NCBI GenBank assembly: GCA_023473205.1
Contig: JAMCYY010000046.1
Span: 1 to 7,203, forward strand
DNA: 7,203 nucleotides
From: Patescibacteria group bacterium
GTDB taxonomy: Bacteria > Patescibacteriota > Microgenomatia > UM-FILTER-40-11
Reading direction: 5' to 3'
A model generated the notes under the pieces. That model was not told the DNA's origin. It saw nothing but the letters and a program-made list of their open reading frames with translations, and did no database searches. Each line of letters begins with the position of its first letter. Within the stretch, counting starts at the first letter, position 1. Below, piece by piece: positions 5,677-7,203 of this stretch. The position numbers and the translations under genes are program-made.

Positions 5677-7062
5677 GTGACTAAAACTGTATCAAGTATA
5701 ACACCAAAAACATTTCTCACCAAAAGTTTAGGCTGTCGGGTTAATCAGGCAGAGATGGAAGCGATTAGCTTACAGCTTATAGCTTACGGACTACAGCAAG
5801 ACGGACTACAGACTACTGACTACTGCTTACAGCAGCCGGATTTAGTACTACTGAATACTTGTGCTGTTACCACAAAGGCTGAGAGAGAAACCAGAAAAGA
5901 AGTGAGAAAGTTACGACGGCTTTATCCAAAAAGTTTTTTAGTTGTTCTGGGATGTGGTCCTTCAGCAAAAATTAAATATCCAGAAGCAGATTTGTTAATT
6001 AAGAATGAGGGAAAAAATAATACCATAGATATACTCAAAAAATTATTAAATATCACTGTAGAGACGCCCCGACGGGGCGTCTCTAGAAAATTATTATCCA
6101 GATATTCAACCTATACCCAATCTGGAAGAAAATTCATCAAAATTCAGGAAGGCTGCAATAAATTTTGTTCTTTTTGTCTAACAGCCTATCTTCGTGGCCC
6201 TTTAAAAAGTATTCCAACAAAAGAAATCATTGAGGAAATTAATTTTTGGAAGAAAAAGGGGATTAAAGAAATAATTTTAACTGGTATCAATATTGCTTTA
6301 TACCAGCCATCAATCACTGACCTCTTAAATACCATTCTTGAAAAAACTCAAGTCGAAAGGATTACCCTTTCCTCACTTTATCCAGAAATGCTTACTCCTA
6401 ACTTCATAAATTTAGTCATTGAAAATCCTAGAATTTCCCGAGTTTTCCATCTTTCAATTCAATCAGGGTCACCTACGGCCCTTGTTAGGATGAATAGGAA
6501 AATTGACATGAACACCTTAATTGAACAACTTTTGTACTTGAAGAAAAAAATTCCTCAATTTACTTATCGGGCTGATTTTATTACCGGCTTTCCAGAGGAA
6601 ACTGAAAAAGAATTTCAAGAAACACTAGATTTCATTCAAAAAGCTAAAATCTCCTTTGTCCATGTCTTTCCTTTTTCGGCGCGAAAAGGAACAGTGGCTT
6701 ATACAAATATTAAAAATAATAAGTGGCAAGATCTAAGTATGCAAGTGAAAAAAGAAAGGGAGAAAAGAATACTTGAGGTAGTGAAAGAGGTACGAAGGGA
6801 AGAAGCAATGAATTTAGTAAACCAAAAAACAAATTGTTTAATTGTAAAATTGTTAAATTGCTATCTTGTTGAAGGAATAACGGAAAATGGCTGGCCCCTT
6901 TTAGTTCAAAATGCAAAGTTAAAAGTTAAAAATTTAAAGGGGCAAATTGTATCGGTAAAAATTACAGACTTCAAAAACGATCAGCTTTTCGGAGAAATCT
7001 TATCTTTCCCCACAAATTCTCTTAAAACTTCAGGGACAACAACAGAGCCATCTTCCTGCTGA
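5677..7062 (+). CDS. mtaB: tRNA t6A37 methylthiotransferase MtaB (radical SAM)
   Basis: MtaB adds a methylthio group to N6-threonylcarbamoyladenosine at position 37 of ANN-decoding tRNAs, using two [4Fe-4S] clusters and SAM. The protein has 461 residues. The N-terminal methylthiotransferase domain supplies C20 (SLGCRVNQAE, the MtaB-type signature), C62 (NTCAVT) and C93 (VVLGCG). The radical SAM cluster is bound by C160, C164 and C167 (GCNKFCSFC). Family motifs follow: LTGINIALY (201-209), SSLYPEML (232-239), HLSIQSGS (258-265), GFPEETE (304-310) and HVFPFSARKGT (329-339). A TRAM RNA-binding domain covers about 381-443. The start is GTG at 5677: an in-frame stop lies at 5653-5655, and the first internal ATG (residue 27) is already past C20. 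Oddities are repeat-encoded segments at 31-53, 385-395 and 413-420, a palindrome-encoded linker at 128-137, and a last 26 codons that lie antisense to serS. Confidence 0.9.
   Translation: MTKTVSSITPKTFLTKSLGCRVNQAEMEAISLQLIAYGLQQDGLQTTDYCLQQPDLVLLNTCAVTTKAERETRKEVRKLRRLYPKSFLVVLGCGPSAKIKYPEADLLIKNEGKNNTIDILKKLLNITVETPRRGVSRKLLSRYSTYTQSGRKFIKIQEGCNKFCSFCLTAYLRGPLKSIPTKEIIEEINFWKKKGIKEIILTGINIALYQPSITDLLNTILEKTQVERITLSSLYPEMLTPNFINLVIENPRISRVFHLSIQSGSPTALVRMNRKIDMNTLIEQLLYLKKKIPQFTYRADFITGFPEETEKEFQETLDFIQKAKISFVHVFPFSARKGTVAYTNIKNNKWQDLSMQVKKEREKRILEVVKEVRREEAMNLVNQKTNCLIVKLLNCYLVEGITENGWPLLVQNAKLKVKNLKGQIVSVKITDFKNDQLFGEILSFPTNSLKTSGTTTEPSSC
5767..5835. repeat. Heptamer tandem repeat at the 5' part of mtaB
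   Basis: The tract divides into nine near-continuous units, eight of 7 bases and one of 8, alternating between an AGCTTAC type and a GGACTAC type, ending in AGCAG. It encodes residues 31-53, rich in Leu/Gln (LQQ, GLQ and CLQQ recur), between the first two cluster cysteines. By memory of B. subtilis MtaB this stretch is about six residues longer here, which fits a repeat expansion tolerated in frame. Confidence 0.8.
6059..6085. repeat. Perfect GC-rich palindrome inserted in mtaB
   Basis: TAGAGACGCCCC (6059-6070) pairs perfectly with GGGGCGTCTCTA (6074-6085) around a GAC loop: a 12-bp stem in a very AT-rich gene. It is read in frame as VETPRRGVSR (128-137), between the methylthiotransferase domain and the radical SAM domain. 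No T-run follows, so it is not an intrinsic terminator. Its form recalls the small dispersed palindromes known from cyanobacteria and the coding palindromic elements of Rickettsia. Confidence 0.85.
6831..6861. repeat. Octamer-like AAATTGT repeat in mtaB
   Basis: Four consecutive units with the core AATTGT or AATTGC recur at 7-8 bp spacing (starts 6831, 6838, 6846, 6854). They encode about residues 385-395 (TNCLIVKLLNC) at the start of the TRAM domain. The tract is AT-rich, so part of the pattern could be chance. Confidence 0.5.
6915..6936. repeat. Short AAAGTTA heptamer repeat in mtaB
   Basis: Two perfect AAAGTTA units (6915-6921 and 6922-6928) are followed by a degenerate AAAATTTA. They encode about residues 413-420 (NAKLKVKNL) in the TRAM domain. 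Short, but of the same 7-bp period as the longer tracts in this window. Confidence 0.45.
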
Positions 7063-7203
7063 TAATTTTCTAAAATAGCTAAAATTGGTCTTTCGGAAAA
7101 AACCGTTCCATTCAAAATATGAACAAAATCAGTCTCACCGGTTTTTCTTTTAAACCGGGTGTTTAGTCTTCTGGCTTGGTTTCCATCTGAAAACAAATAT
7201 CGG
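6981..7203 (-). CDS. serS: Seryl-tRNA synthetase, C-terminal end, runs off right edge
   Basis: SerS charges tRNA-Ser (and tRNA-Sec where present) with serine in the cytosol. Only the last 73 complete codons are in the window, ending in TGA at 6983-6981. The visible part holds FSDGNQARRLNTRFK, equivalent to the family's FxxxQARRxxIRYR segment. It then holds class II motif 3 around SERPILAILENYQQEDGS, with the motif's arginine, and the typical ending VPEVLREFVG. The true start is beyond the edge; the TTG at 7196 is an internal Leu codon. It converges on mtaB and overlaps it by 82 bp. No terminator is visible between the two genes, so their transcripts should overlap at the 3' ends. Confidence 0.93.
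   Translation of the reverse strand, partial: RYLFSDGNQARRLNTRFKRKTGETDFVHILNGTVFSERPILAILENYQQEDGSVVVPEVLREFVGKDKISPKS

Noticed and set aside
6059..6085. Intrinsic terminator inside mtaB
   Set aside because: No T-run follows the hairpin, and the frame continues through conserved radical SAM motifs.
1..7203. CRISPR array, tRNA, rRNA, riboswitch or insertion sequence
   Set aside because: No regularly spaced long repeats, cloverleaf, rRNA core, aptamer-like leader or transposase motifs were seen; the repeats present are 7-8-bp tandem units and small hairpins.

Overview
The window looks like a piece of a small, AT-rich, tightly packed bacterial genome. The best guess is a member of the Candidate Phyla Radiation (Patescibacteria). 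The grounds are the AT-rich code with UGA kept as stop, genes almost without Shine-Dalgarno sites, a SecA of a form I associate from memory with such lineages, and many short repeats and hairpins tolerated inside genes. This placement is inference; no rRNA or other decisive marker is present.

Layout, left to right. A hypothetical gene on the minus strand starts at 158 and runs off the left edge. After about 300 bases without a gene comes a minus-strand gene (461-1237) that reads as a shortened DnaN sliding-clamp homologue: it matches DnaN domains 2 and 3 but has no domain 1. Between it and secA (1414-4239, minus, complete) lies a decayed second copy of a SecA C-terminal zinc tail (1296-1358). 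A hairpin cluster (about 4264-4357) separates secA from a minus-strand pair: a membrane-anchored exported protein with one TolB/PD40-like motif (5108-5650) and, 7 nt downstream, a spermidine-synthase-fold methyltransferase-like protein (4378-5100). A 26-bp divergent gap leads to mtaB on the plus strand (5677-7062), the tRNA t6A37 methylthiotransferase. Its 3' end overlaps, in convergent orientation, the end of serS (seryl-tRNA synthetase), which enters from the right edge.

The genes do not form one pathway. secA exports proteins, mtaB and serS serve translation, and the methyltransferase-like pair is uncharacterised. The most notable items are the two-domain clamp homologue beside a relic SecA tail, and a set of 7-8-bp tandem repeats plus a 12-bp-stem palindrome built into the coding sequences of mtaB and the methyltransferase gene.

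Several genes have a -10-like box only 7-9 nt before the start codon and no clear Shine-Dalgarno site, which suggests leaderless or near-leaderless transcripts. No CRISPR array, tRNA, rRNA or insertion sequence was seen. Coordinates inside 4321-4365 may be off by one base.
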